This document shows, in pieces, positions 52,950-61,988 of a stretch of DNA of 64,000 nt. A model generated the notes under the pieces. The model did not search any database and had not been told where the DNA came from. It worked only from the letters and a program-made list of their open reading frames with translations. This stretch comes from Acidobacteriota bacterium (GTDB taxonomy: Bacteria; Acidobacteriota; Terriglobia; Terriglobales; Acidobacteriaceae). Location of the stretch: contig JANYDG010000030.1 of NCBI GenBank assembly GCA_025359885.1, positions 44,015-108,014 on the forward strand. The letters run 5' to 3'. How positions within the stretch are numbered: position 1 is the first letter of the stretch; the number at the start of each line of letters is the position of its first letter. The position numbers and the translations under genes were made by a program.

Positions 52950-55502
52950 ATGTCGCCCTCTGCCATCCTTTCGCGCCGAACATTTTGTGTCTTACTCGCC
53001 GCAGCCAGCGGCCAGCTCTGCGCCTCTCCTTCTCCCTCCGCGGCTGGCTTTTGGGACACACCAGAAAAAGCCGCAAGCTTTCCCGAACCACCCGATTCGG
53101 CGCGGCCCTACGTGCTCTGGATGTGGATGGGCCACAATGTGAGTGCCACCGGAATTACACGCGACCTTGAAGCCATGCAGGAAGCAGGACTAGGCGGCGC
53201 GACGATTTTCAGCCTGTCCGACACGGTCATTCCCTGGGCTGGAGCGATTCTGAAAAGTCCCACGCCGGATGTCGTGAGCTTCACTGAGCCATGGTGGAAA
53301 CTCGTCCGCCACGCCGCCGAAGAGTGCCAGCGGCTGGGCCTGGAACTCATTCTGCATAACTGCGCCGGCTATGAAAGTAGTGGCGGCAAATGGATTACGC
53401 CTGAGCTTTCGATGCAAGAGGTCGTCTGGTCAGAGCAGCGGGTGACGGGCGGTGCGTCGGTGAAGTTGAAATTGGGCAAGCCTGCAGTGGACCCGCATCC
53501 GCATGCTCAGTTTCCGGATTGCTACATCCCATCGCTGGGTAAAGTTGGCGTACCGATCATTGATGCCCGCAACAGCTACTTCCGCGATATTGCCGTTCTT
53601 GCTGTTCCTGCTGAGGGTGTCGTAGCCAAAGAAAAGATCATCGATCTCTCCGCGAAGATGACCGCCGACGGCGAACTTGAATGGACGGCGCCCGACGGAC
53701 CATGGTCCGTCTACCGCTTTGGCCACACGACGACGGGCGCGATGATTCAGCCGGCGCAGTGGGATGCGATGGGCCTCGAATGCGACAAGATGAGCAAGGA
53801 GGCGGTGACTTTTCACGTCAAACACGTCGTCAGCGAGATAAAGAAATTCCTGGGCGACTCGATGGGAAGCAAGAGCGGTAAGGGGTTGACGACGCTCTAC
53901 TTCGATAGCTATGAAGCAGGTGAGCCTACCTGGACGCCGAAGATGCGTGAGGAGTTCCAGGTGCGACGCGGATACGATGTCACACCATGGCTGCCAGTGC
54001 TCGCTGGGCGCGAAGTTGGCAGTGCTGACGACACTGCCAGATTCAAGCAGGATTTCCGCCGGACCATTGAAGACCTTTACCGCGATTGCTACTGGGCTAC
54101 CCCGGGGCCATTGGCGCATGAAGCGGGTTTGAAGTTTGTTGCCGAGCCTTATGAGGGTCCGTGGGTGCCGGACGAGGTAGTTCAATTCCTCGACTTTCCC
54201 GCAGTCGAGTTCTGGACGACCGATAACCGCTTTTCCCCCTCAAGCATGGAGCAGACGATGAATGCCGCGCACAGGCTTGGCAGCAGGATTATTGCCGCGG
54301 AAGCCTTTACTTCGCAGCCGCAGTTCGGCAACTGGACCGAACATCCAGCATGGCTCAAGCCTATCGGCGACGCGGCCTTCTGCGCTGGAGTCAACCGATT
54401 CAACATGCACCACTTCGTGCAGCAGGCCTTTGACTCTAAGTACCAGCCGGGCAATGTGATGGGCCAATGGGGTATTCACCTGGGGCGCTTCCAGACCTGG
54501 TGGAAGCCGGGCCACGCCTGGCTCGCCTATCTTTGGCGCTGCCAGTCAGTCTTGCAGCGCGGCGAATATGTTGCGCCTTCGCAAGCTACCAGCATGCAGA
54601 TCACCACCGACGACACGACTGTGCCGGGAGTGGAGATGCACAGCATCCACCGGCGCGACGGCGAAACCGAGATCTACTTCGTCGCCAACACCGCATGGCG
54701 CAGCGGAAGTGTGAATTGCAGCTTTCCCATTCACGGCAGGCAGCCCGAACTTTGGGACCCCGTCGCGAATACCGTCCGCAATCTGCGCGAATTTCGTGCA
54801 ACCGTGTCCGGTATTCAAGTGACGCTGGAGTTTGCAGAGACGCAAAGCTTTTTTGTCGTCTTCCGCAAGCCGCTCGAAAAGCGCTCGCTTGCAAAAGTCG
54901 GCACGGATTTTCCCGCGCTTAAAGAGCGCACAAGTCTTGAGGGAGCGTGGCAGGTTAGCTTTGATCCGAAATGGGGCGGGCCGGAGACGATCAAGTTCGA
55001 TGCGCTCATGGATTGGAGTGCGCACCCGGATGCTGGCATTCGCTACTACTCCGGAACGGCTGTCTACGCGAAGACCTTCAATGCTGGCCGCTACGATAGC
55101 GGCAAGCGCGTGTATCTCGATCTGGGCGAGGTCAAGCATCTGGCTGACGTTACGCTCAATGGCAAGCCGATGGGCGTGGTGTGGACCGCGCCCTGGCAGG
55201 TGGATATTACCGATGCGGTCAGGCTGGGACAGAACCAGCTGGAGATCGCTGTGACCAATGTCTGGGCCAACCGGCTGATTGGCGACGAACAGCATCCAAC
55301 GGACTTCATCTGGCAGATTGGGGAGCCGAAGTTCAAGGGAGGCTACTTCATGAAGGAGTTTCCGGAATGGTTTCTCAAGGATGAGCCGCGCCCGGTAAAG
55401 GAGCGCTTCACTTTCACCACATGGAACTACTTCAAGGCTGATTCGCCGCTCATTCGTTCAGGGTTGTTGGGCCCGGTGCGCGTGATGGTTGAAGAAGGTT
55501 GA
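52950..55502 (+). CDS. GH106-like glycoside hydrolase (alpha-L-rhamnosidase family), Tat-exported
   Basis: 850 residues from ATG 52950 (an in-frame ATG at 52941 is the alternative). Twin-arginine signal 'LSRRTFCVLLAAASG'. 'PPDSARPYVLWMWMGHNVSATGITRDLEAMQEAGLGGATIF' matches the N-terminus of GH106-type hydrolases; then 'YFDSYEAGEPTWTPKMREEFQ' and 'NRFSPSSMEQTMNAAHRLGSRIIAAEAFT' contribute acidic residues. A C-terminal beta-sandwich (about residues 680-840, 'VYLDLGEVKHLADVTLNGKPMGVVWTAPWQVDIT') is galactose-binding-like. Predicted periplasmic release of rhamnose from plant polysaccharides or glycosides. Confidence 0.82.
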   Translation: MSPSAILSRRTFCVLLAAASGQLCASPSPSAAGFWDTPEKAASFPEPPDSARPYVLWMWMGHNVSATGITRDLEAMQEAGLGGATIFSLSDTVIPWAGAILKSPTPDVVSFTEPWWKLVRHAAEECQRLGLELILHNCAGYESSGGKWITPELSMQEVVWSEQRVTGGASVKLKLGKPAVDPHPHAQFPDCYIPSLGKVGVPIIDARNSYFRDIAVLAVPAEGVVAKEKIIDLSAKMTADGELEWTAPDGPWSVYRFGHTTTGAMIQPAQWDAMGLECDKMSKEAVTFHVKHVVSEIKKFLGDSMGSKSGKGLTTLYFDSYEAGEPTWTPKMREEFQVRRGYDVTPWLPVLAGREVGSADDTARFKQDFRRTIEDLYRDCYWATPGPLAHEAGLKFVAEPYEGPWVPDEVVQFLDFPAVEFWTTDNRFSPSSMEQTMNAAHRLGSRIIAAEAFTSQPQFGNWTEHPAWLKPIGDAAFCAGVNRFNMHHFVQQAFDSKYQPGNVMGQWGIHLGRFQTWWKPGHAWLAYLWRCQSVLQRGEYVAPSQATSMQITTDDTTVPGVEMHSIHRRDGETEIYFVANTAWRSGSVNCSFPIHGRQPELWDPVANTVRNLREFRATVSGIQVTLEFAETQSFFVVFRKPLEKRSLAKVGTDFPALKERTSLEGAWQVSFDPKWGGPETIKFDALMDWSAHPDAGIRYYSGTAVYAKTFNAGRYDSGKRVYLDLGEVKHLADVTLNGKPMGVVWTAPWQVDITDAVRLGQNQLEIAVTNVWANRLIGDEQHPTDFIWQIGEPKFKGGYFMKEFPEWFLKDEPRPVKERFTFTTWNYFKADSPLIRSGLLGPVRVMVEEG

Positions 55503-55535
55503 TGCCAGCTGCGGTTGGCTGGGTTACAGTTTTGT

Positions 55536-56729
55536 ATGCGAATCCAATTCAAAGGCTGTATCTTCCTCCTCGTTGCAGCCAGTGCAGTTGCAGCTAGTGC
55601 AACGCTTGGTTTTGCGCAGAATAACCCTCGCTCTCGCGATCTGGGCATCCCTTTTGATGGAACGCCCGGCCGCCTCAACGCAATCACCGATGTCGCCGGG
55701 GTTGAGGTCGGCTCGACAACGCTCATCGCTGGCGAAGGCGCACTCAAGGTCGGCGTAGGTCCGGTTAGAACTGGCGTCACGGTTGTTCTGCCTCGCGGCA
55801 AGACCGGAACCGAGCCGGTCTACGCCGCCTGGTTCAGCCTCAACGGCAACGGCGAAATGACCGGCACTACCTGGGTTGACGAGGGCGGATTCCTTGAGGG
55901 ACCGGTCGGCATCACCAACACTCACAGTGTCGGCACGGTGCGCGATTCCTTCATCGCGTGGGGCCTCAGGCACGGTGCATCCAAACAAGCCTGGTCGCTG
56001 CCCGTTGTCGCCGAGACTTTTGACGGCTTTTTGAACGACATCAACGGCTTCCATGTCAGGCCGGAGCATGTCTTTTCCGCGCTCGACGGAGCCCATGATG
56101 GCCCGGTCGCCGAGGGTAATACCGGCGGCGGCACAGGTATGGTCTGCTACGGATTCAAAGGTGGCACCGGCACCGCCTCTCGCGTGCTCAGCAAGGAACT
56201 GGGAGGATACACCGTCGGTGTTCTCGTACAATGCAATTGCGGTCGCCGTCCCCAACTCACCATTGCCGGCGTGCCCGTCGGCAAGGAGCTTCCCGACGGC
56301 ATTCCCTATGCGATGGCTCAGCCCTCGCCGCTTCCGCCTGGGGATGAAGTCCTTGGCGACGTCGGCTCGATCATCATCGTCGTCGCGACTGACGCGCCTC
56401 TGTTACCTCATCAACTCAAGCGCCTCGCTCACCGCGCCACCCTTGGTCTGGCCCGCACTGGTTCCACCTCGGGCAACGGCTCGGGCGACATTTTTCTCGC
56501 TTTCTCCACGGCCAACGCCGGTGCCGACAAGGTTCCTGGACCCAATCCGGTGCTCACCGCTTCGAATGAACGAATCAGCCCACTGTTTACCGCCACCGTC
56601 GAAGCCACCGGAGAAGCAATCATCAACGCGATGGTCGGCGCGGAGACCATGACCGGCGCCGATGGCCACACCGTCAACGCACTGCCACACGACAAACTTC
56701 AGCAGGTGCTGAAGAAGTACGGGCGGTAG
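55536..56729 (+). CDS. P1 (DmpA/S58) family aminopeptidase, secreted
   Basis: 397 residues from ATG 55536, signal peptide 'GCIFLLVAASAVAASATLGFAQ'. 'DLGIPFDGTPGRLNAITDVAGVEVG', 'GITNTHSVGTVRDSFIAWG', 'GNTGGGTGMVCYGFKGGTGTASR' and the nucleophile block 'VGSIIIVVATDAPLLPHQLKRLA' are typical of the DmpA family; the Ser in 'VGSIII' would become the N-terminal nucleophile after self-cleavage. Cleaves N-terminal residues, including beta-peptides or D-Ala esters in relatives. It begins 33 bp after the GH106-like gene. Confidence 0.88.
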   Translation: MRIQFKGCIFLLVAASAVAASATLGFAQNNPRSRDLGIPFDGTPGRLNAITDVAGVEVGSTTLIAGEGALKVGVGPVRTGVTVVLPRGKTGTEPVYAAWFSLNGNGEMTGTTWVDEGGFLEGPVGITNTHSVGTVRDSFIAWGLRHGASKQAWSLPVVAETFDGFLNDINGFHVRPEHVFSALDGAHDGPVAEGNTGGGTGMVCYGFKGGTGTASRVLSKELGGYTVGVLVQCNCGRRPQLTIAGVPVGKELPDGIPYAMAQPSPLPPGDEVLGDVGSIIIVVATDAPLLPHQLKRLAHRATLGLARTGSTSGNGSGDIFLAFSTANAGADKVPGPNPVLTASNERISPLFTATVEATGEAIINAMVGAETMTGADGHTVNALPHDKLQQVLKKYGR

Positions 56730-56737
56730 CCGCGCAT

Positions 56738-57937
56738 TTACTGTGGCGACCCATCCCCATTGACCACCTGCTGCCGCGTCCAGTTCCCCGAAAGCGAGCC
56801 GTTTGGATTGGCATTCGCATCATTGGTCTGGTAGCTGGTCTTGCCGGAGCCATCGACCCATGTATACGAGTAGGCGCTCGAAACCTTGTTCACCTGCCCC
56901 GAACTGGGGTCGCGTACGGTCTGCTGATCGAGTGCAAAATCCACGACATTGGATGTAGCCGTTGATCGCGCCTGCATCGCCTGGCTAGCCCGGTTCATCT
57001 GCATCGTCGTGCCTCGCTGCATCGTGTCCAGGAACTCCTGATGCATCCGCTGCTGGGTAGCCTGGCTCCGCATATACTGCTCATGATTGGCCTGGAGCTG
57101 GGCCTGCGCAGCTGCCCCGCGTCGCCCGCTTTCAGCCATGTTCCGTTGCGCCTGCTGAGAGTTTTCCGCGTTCCAGGCCTGCGTCCACGCATTGTTCTGC
57201 GCAGCCCCGGCTGTCTCCAGCATCTTTACAATCGCCGTGAATTGACCTTCGGGCGCATGCACATACCGCACATTGGCCGAACATCCGTGTACATCCATAC
57301 CCGCGATGCCACCCATCGCTCGCGACCGGCTTTCAGAGCAATAAATGCTGACAGAGATTTCGCCCCGCACGGTAAAGCTGCCGTTCTTGAACTGAACGAT
57401 CACGCGGTCCATGTCCGTATGCTCCTCAGGAGGAATCATCCCTGCCGCCTGGTACCGCGCCGCATTGGTAGCCTTGGCCTCGGCAAAGCCTTTGTTTGAA
57501 GCAGCCATCACCTCCGCCGGAAGCGGATCGTCCGCGACATAGTCAGCCTTCAGCATGACAGCCATATACTTCGCAAACTCGTTGGCCGTCATGTCGCGCT
57601 TCAGCGGCAGGCAATCGTTGGCACCCACCCCGGGTCCATAGCCCCATTTCCAGTCCATGCGCGGCAGCCGCTCCAGCACCGTCAGCCCATCCGGGCTGGT
57701 CGCACGAAATACCGGAAACGGCACCGGACTGCAACTGGTCCCCTGCAGCAACCGTCCCGCAAAATGCCACTTCGCCGGCACCATCACATCAAACGCCGTC
57801 ATACTCAGGACTGGATCGGCAATCGTCTCCCGGCGCATCCCAGCAGGCAAGTTTCCCTGTGCCCGCGCCCCCAGCGAAGACCAAATGAACACTACCCCCA
57901 GAACCAACAAGCCATGCTTTCCAGCTATCATCCTCAC
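56738..57937 (-). CDS. Secreted protein of unknown function, Gln/Ala/Met-rich middle
   Basis: 399 residues when started at GTG 57937, which has GGGAGGG eight bases upstream; ATG 57931 is in the same frame. Signal peptide 'GLLVLGVVFIWSSLGARAQ'. An N-terminal globular part ('DVMVPAKWHFAGRLLQGTSCSPVPFPVFRATSPDG') is followed by a long helical region rich in Gln, Ala, Met ('QQAQRNMAESGRRGAAAQAQLQ') and a C-terminal 'DPSSGQVNKVSSAYSYTWVDGSGKTSYQTND' beta segment. No known family recognised. Confidence 0.75.
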   Translation of the reverse strand: MRMIAGKHGLLVLGVVFIWSSLGARAQGNLPAGMRRETIADPVLSMTAFDVMVPAKWHFAGRLLQGTSCSPVPFPVFRATSPDGLTVLERLPRMDWKWGYGPGVGANDCLPLKRDMTANEFAKYMAVMLKADYVADDPLPAEVMAASNKGFAEAKATNAARYQAAGMIPPEEHTDMDRVIVQFKNGSFTVRGEISVSIYCSESRSRAMGGIAGMDVHGCSANVRYVHAPEGQFTAIVKMLETAGAAQNNAWTQAWNAENSQQAQRNMAESGRRGAAAQAQLQANHEQYMRSQATQQRMHQEFLDTMQRGTTMQMNRASQAMQARSTATSNVVDFALDQQTVRDPSSGQVNKVSSAYSYTWVDGSGKTSYQTNDANANPNGSLSGNWTRQQVVNGDGSPQ

Positions 57938-58071
57938 GGCAAAAGCCCTCCCGCGGGCTGGGAAGCCCACATTCAGAATCGCGCGAAGCAAGCAAGTTTC
58001 CCCTCATCCGCACTGCCAGAGAAGTACCCTGCTCCATCCAGTCGCAGGAACCGGAAGATTCACCCCAGCCC

Positions 58072-59325
58072 CTACTGCCCCACCCGCCACGGCGAGGTCG
58101 TCGTCCATGACTTCAACTCACCTGTAGCCCACTGATTTGATTTGTCTTTGTGACAACTGGTGCAGGGGTTTGGAATGCCAGACTGCTCCGTCTGCGCTGG
58201 TGCGATGAAGCGGAAGGTATGCGCACTGACGAAGTTTTCTTTAATCGTCTGCTCAATCTTCGACATGTGGCAGGCCAGGCATTGGTTGCCTTCACTGCCT
58301 GCAGCGTGATGTGTATGTTCGCTGACGGTGCCATGGAGACCAGCCGGGTTCTTCTTTGTATGGCATTGCAGGCAGAGCGCGTTGCCGACTGCGACCAGGT
58401 TGGCCGTGTTCTGGTTACTGTGTACCTGGTGGCAATCAAAGCAGCGGATCTCGCGGTGGTACATATTGCTCTGCACAAAATCGTTGCCCTGCATGCGATT
58501 CTTGTGGCCGGTCATATCGGCGAATTGATAAAAATTCGTCACGCCCGGCTTCAACTCTTCAAGCTTCCAGTAGTCGGCCAGTCGTTTGCCGGGGACGTAG
58601 CCCACTGGCCAGTCATAGGCGTGTCCCAGCGTCGGCGTGGCAACCGACTTGTCCAGCGGGCGGCCCTGGCTGTGGCACTGGATGCAGGTGTCAGTACCGC
58701 TCACGGCGTCAAGGGTTTCAGGATTAACGATATTTGTCTTGGTGGGATGGGCATTGTGCAGGCTGCCCGGTCCATGGCATTTTTCGCAGCCTACATTCCA
58801 TTCCGTAACTTGTTTAGTCTCAATGTTGTAATTGACTGAGTGGCAGCCGTCGCAGGTCGGCCCTGTTGGCCGATCCATATTCGTAGGGCCATAAAAAGGG
58901 GTCCACCAGTCGGTGCCGTTCTCCACGTGATAGGGAAGCCAGCGGCCCTTTTTCACGTCCCACTGGGCGGGTAGCGGGTAATAATCGTCACCCTTCTTCG
59001 TGAAATAGCGCTGCTTCCAGCGGCTGCCGTAGGTAAAGGCTACTTCGTCAAGCGAAAAGGTGCGCAGCGGGTCGGGATGAATAAAGTCACCAAGTACCGC
59101 CTCGGGATGGGCCTTCGGGTCGCGCACGATGTTCGCCATCCGCGTCTGCTTCCAGCCTGCATACGCCACGGCGTGGCAGGATTTGCAGCTTTCAGACCCG
59201 GCAAACCGGGCTTGCGGCTGGGCAGGAGCCGGCATAGTCCCCTGCGCGCTTGCCAGCCAGGCTGCGCAAGCAATGCCAGCCAAAATGACCGCAGTCCGCA
59301 AAACTTCTCCACAATTGCTGCCCAT
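58072..59325 (-). CDS. Periplasmic octahaem cytochrome c
   Basis: 417 residues from ATG 59325; the open frame extends another 1.1 kb upstream antisense to the AAA gene and that part is not real. Signal peptide 'AVILAGIACAAWLASAQ'. Eight CxxCH motifs are visible: CKSCH, CDGCH, CEKCH, CIQCH, CFDCH, CLQCH, CLACH, CTSCH. The layout, with a TMxx-free region of about 100 residues between first and second haem ('FTYGSRWKQRYF') resembles cytochrome c554-like/OTR-type families used in nitrogen or sulfur compound conversion or as electron carriers. No operon partner is adjacent. Confidence 0.88.
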   Translation of the reverse strand: MGSNCGEVLRTAVILAGIACAAWLASAQGTMPAPAQPQARFAGSESCKSCHAVAYAGWKQTRMANIVRDPKAHPEAVLGDFIHPDPLRTFSLDEVAFTYGSRWKQRYFTKKGDDYYPLPAQWDVKKGRWLPYHVENGTDWWTPFYGPTNMDRPTGPTCDGCHSVNYNIETKQVTEWNVGCEKCHGPGSLHNAHPTKTNIVNPETLDAVSGTDTCIQCHSQGRPLDKSVATPTLGHAYDWPVGYVPGKRLADYWKLEELKPGVTNFYQFADMTGHKNRMQGNDFVQSNMYHREIRCFDCHQVHSNQNTANLVAVGNALCLQCHTKKNPAGLHGTVSEHTHHAAGSEGNQCLACHMSKIEQTIKENFVSAHTFRFIAPAQTEQSGIPNPCTSCHKDKSNQWATGELKSWTTTSPWRVGQ

Positions 59326-59472
59326 TCCTGTAACCCCGTTCCGCGTGGCTCTTCTCCGGCAAGCTGATAGTAGCTGCTGGTCATGCGAGCGGCAATCGAC
59401 AAATGAAGAATCCTCCTGCCCAATCCCTTCCACTAGCTCGCGCCTTCGTGCGTTCGCCACTCCACTCCCTGC

Positions 59473-59478
59473 TATCCT
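59473..59478 (+). promoter_or_regulatory. Candidate -10 box TATCCT upstream of the AAA ATPase
   Basis: TATCCT ends 6 bases before the ATG at 59485; no Shine-Dalgarno and no convincing -35. Confidence 0.3.
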
Positions 59479-59484
59479 GATCGC

Positions 59485-60417
59485 ATGTTCGACCCAGCCG
59501 CAGCCAGCGATACCGCGCTTCTCTTTACCGAGCAGGTGTTGGTCCTGGCGACAATCATCGGCTCGGTCGCCGCCCTCCCCAGCTTTATCGAATTTATCTC
59601 GGGAGTCCGCAAACGCCGCGAGCGCATTGACCTGTCGCTCGAAGACGAAGCGGTTGACCAGCTGCATCCGCGCCTGGCCGGCATGGATGAACTGCTCCGT
59701 TCGATTGAAGATCTGGTCGACCGTGCCCGCTTTCCGCAGGCCTATCAGGAACTCAAAATCGGTAACGAAGTGCTGATCATCGGACCAAGCCAGAGCGGTA
59801 AAAAGTCCCTGGCCCAGACAATCGCCAAGGCCACCGGCATGGAGCGACTCGTCACCGTCTACAATCCCCGCGACTCCGACGCTCTCGCCAAGGCTAAAAG
59901 CCTCGTCCGAAGCTATAAGCGAAAGAAAGTCATGCTGCTGTTGCCGCGCATTGATCTGGCCTACAAAGAGAGCGACCCAGAGGTCCTTACTGAACTGGAC
60001 GCCCTGATCGAAAGCACCTCTGAGCGCCATAATGTTCTCGTCGTCGCCACGGCGGTCAGCTTTGAGCCAGACAGCGACCTCGATAACCTCTTTGGCATCA
60101 AGCTCGCCCTGCCTGGCGCAGAGGTAATCGGCGTCAACCGCCGCGAAACTCCCGACCAGGTCAAGCCGATGATGGCTGAGGTTGCCCGCTTCTACCTGGC
60201 TGAGGCGCAGCGCCGCGGTTTCCAGGTGCAGGGCATGAGTGAAGATGAATTTTGCGCGCTCATCCTCGCCGAAGCCATGAATCCGGCCGAAGTCGAAGAC
60301 ATCGTCGTTCTCTGCGAAACCGCCGCCCTTTTCCGCCGCCGTACTCGCCGCGCCAGCGACCTGCTCTTTACCCGTGAAATCCTCGACACAGCCGTCGCCC
60401 GCGTCGTAGTCGGCTAG
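59485..60417 (+). CDS. AAA-family ATPase with N-terminal membrane segment
   Basis: 310 residues. Residues about 12-40 ('LLFTEQVLVLATIIGSVAAL') may be a membrane anchor, then 'MDELLRSIEDLVDRARFP', Walker A 'IIGPSQSGKKSLAQTIAK' and a Walker-B-like 'KKVMLLLPRIDLAY'. The P-loop reads G-P-S-Q-S-G-K-K-S, so a Lys occupies the position of the usual Ser/Thr. Sensor-1-like 'VVATAVSFEPDSDL' follows. The C-terminal helical part is AAA-lid-like. Partner or function unknown; it is divergent from the octahaem cytochrome (159 bp). Confidence 0.7.
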   Translation: MFDPAAASDTALLFTEQVLVLATIIGSVAALPSFIEFISGVRKRRERIDLSLEDEAVDQLHPRLAGMDELLRSIEDLVDRARFPQAYQELKIGNEVLIIGPSQSGKKSLAQTIAKATGMERLVTVYNPRDSDALAKAKSLVRSYKRKKVMLLLPRIDLAYKESDPEVLTELDALIESTSERHNVLVVATAVSFEPDSDLDNLFGIKLALPGAEVIGVNRRETPDQVKPMMAEVARFYLAEAQRRGFQVQGMSEDEFCALILAEAMNPAEVEDIVVLCETAALFRRRTRRASDLLFTREILDTAVARVVVG

Positions 60418-60501
60418 CGCGAGATTTGCCCGATGTCGGCGAATCGTTAGCGCTCTACCTCTCATCCACTTAGAGGAAGTTATCTCCCGGAGTCATCTCT
60501 C

Positions 60502-61116
60502 ATGTCGCTTTCTGTTGCTGAAATCAATCAAAAAAAGGTGGTACCTGTCGAGGGCCTCCTTCCGGCTCTCGCTCACCGCTGGAGCCCGCGTTCCTTCAAG
60601 GATGAGCCAGTCACTTCTGCGGAACTGAAGACGGTGCTCGAAGCGGCTCGCTGGGCTGCATCATCGAGCAACGTACAGCCATGGCGATTCCTGGTCGGCG
60701 TTAAAGGCACAGAAACCTGGGACAAAATCTTCGCTACGCTCGTTCCTTTTAACCAGGCTTGGGCTGGGAACGCAGCGATCCTGATTCTCGGCCTGGGCGT
60801 GGAAAGAGATGCCAAGGGGCGACCCAACCGCTATGCTCTCTATGATTTAGGTCAGGCCGTCGCGCAGCTTACAGCACAGGCGGCAGCGCAGGGCCTGGTC
60901 ACCCACTCCATGGGCGGATATGATGCCGAAGCCGCTCGCAAAACCTTTGGCCTAAGCGCGGATTACGGCCTCGGAGCCGTGATTGCACTCGGACACCAGG
61001 CAGCTCCCGGCGACCTTGCCGATGAGCAAATGCATCTCCGCGAAGTGGCCGCCCGCGAACGCAAGCCCCTCAGCGAGATTGCCCTTACCGCTCTCGATAC
61101 CCCGCTCGCATTCTGA
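60502..61116 (+). CDS. Nitroreductase-family FMN oxidoreductase
   Basis: 204 residues. 'HRWSPRSFKDEPVTSAELKTVLEAARWAASSSNVQPWRFLVG' is the nitroreductase N-terminus with the FMN-contacting Arg-Ser-x-Arg region, and 'GLVTHSMGGYDAEAARKTFGL' and 'VIALGHQA' the conserved C-terminal parts. Predicted NAD(P)H-dependent reduction of nitro or quinone compounds. A GGAG ribosome site is about 10 bases upstream. Confidence 0.9.
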   Translation: MSLSVAEINQKKVVPVEGLLPALAHRWSPRSFKDEPVTSAELKTVLEAARWAASSSNVQPWRFLVGVKGTETWDKIFATLVPFNQAWAGNAAILILGLGVERDAKGRPNRYALYDLGQAVAQLTAQAAAQGLVTHSMGGYDAEAARKTFGLSADYGLGAVIALGHQAAPGDLADEQMHLREVAARERKPLSEIALTALDTPLAF

Positions 61117-61172
61117 AGCGTCGGACGTCCCGAGCCTCCAGCATCACGTTACAGTGAAAGCTGGAGGTCCCG

Positions 61173-61853
61173 TTGGCCACGCAGAATCACCGCAGACCGA
61201 TTGCGCGCAAAGGGTACACAAGTCAAAAGCGGAGCCGCATCGCGCCGCTGTTGCGAGTGGTTCTGGGCCTATTCGCCCTTTGCGCAGCGATTCTTGTCTG
61301 GGCTATCGCCGCCCGCAGCTTCGCCGCCATGGCCAATTCTCCGCGCACCACCTTTGATGCGATTGTCGTCCTTGGTACGCCAGCAGACGACGATGGCAAT
61401 CCCACGCCCCAGTTGCTCGACCGCATCTCCGAGGCCGTCCACGAGTACGAGCGCGGTGTGGCACCAAGGTTGATCGTCACCGGAGCCGCCGCCCACAACC
61501 AGTTTGTCGAGGCAGAGGTCATGGCCCGGGTTGCAGAGTCCCAGGGCGTGCCAGCATCGGTGATATTTCCTGAGCCCTACGCGCTCGACACGATTCAAAA
61601 TGCCTGCTACTCGGCCCGGATCATGAAAGCAAATGGGTGGCACTCAGCCGAGGTGGTCTCAAGCGCTTCGCACTTGCCCCGCGCGGCGATGATTTTTGCT
61701 CACGTTCCGGACAATGGCCTCCAGTGGCGGATGCACCCGGCTCCGGACGCCCTGACCTCCAGCTTCTACAGCAATGCAGCCGTGCTCGTTGAAACCCTGA
61801 AGACTGCGCGTTACCTCGTCTGGACCCGCTGGACTGAAGCCTGCACCCCATAA
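61173..61853 (+). CDS. YdcF/ElyC-type (DUF218) membrane-anchored protein
   Basis: 226 residues from a TTG at 61173, supported by a strong GGAGG five bases upstream. An N-terminal basic region and membrane span ('VVLGLFALCAAILVWAIAARSF') precede the DUF218 domain: 'DAIVVLGTPADDDGNPTPQLLDRISEA', 'RLIVTGAAAHNQFVEAEVMA', 'TIQNACYSARIMKANGW', 'VSSASHLPRAAMIF'. The family includes ElyC and SanA, linked with envelope integrity and vancomycin sensitivity. Confidence 0.85.
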   Translation: MATQNHRRPIARKGYTSQKRSRIAPLLRVVLGLFALCAAILVWAIAARSFAAMANSPRTTFDAIVVLGTPADDDGNPTPQLLDRISEAVHEYERGVAPRLIVTGAAAHNQFVEAEVMARVAESQGVPASVIFPEPYALDTIQNACYSARIMKANGWHSAEVVSSASHLPRAAMIFAHVPDNGLQWRMHPAPDALTSSFYSNAAVLVETLKTARYLVWTRWTEACTP

Positions 61854-61988
61854 CCGTAGCTTTTACCTCTGCAAGGCACCCAATCTGAGCCCGCAAGCCC
61901 CGCAAAACGCGATCAACCGCGTCTAAACTCCATTCCCGTGGCTCTCGCGTTGTTTCATCGTGCTTTCGCCATTTACCATTCAGGAGTG

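Noticed and set aside
59326..60465. Minus-strand extension of the octahaem cytochrome frame for 380 codons
   Set aside because: It lies exactly antisense to the AAA ATPase gene, which has clear protein motifs; the extension has no known domain and the signal peptide starts at 59325.
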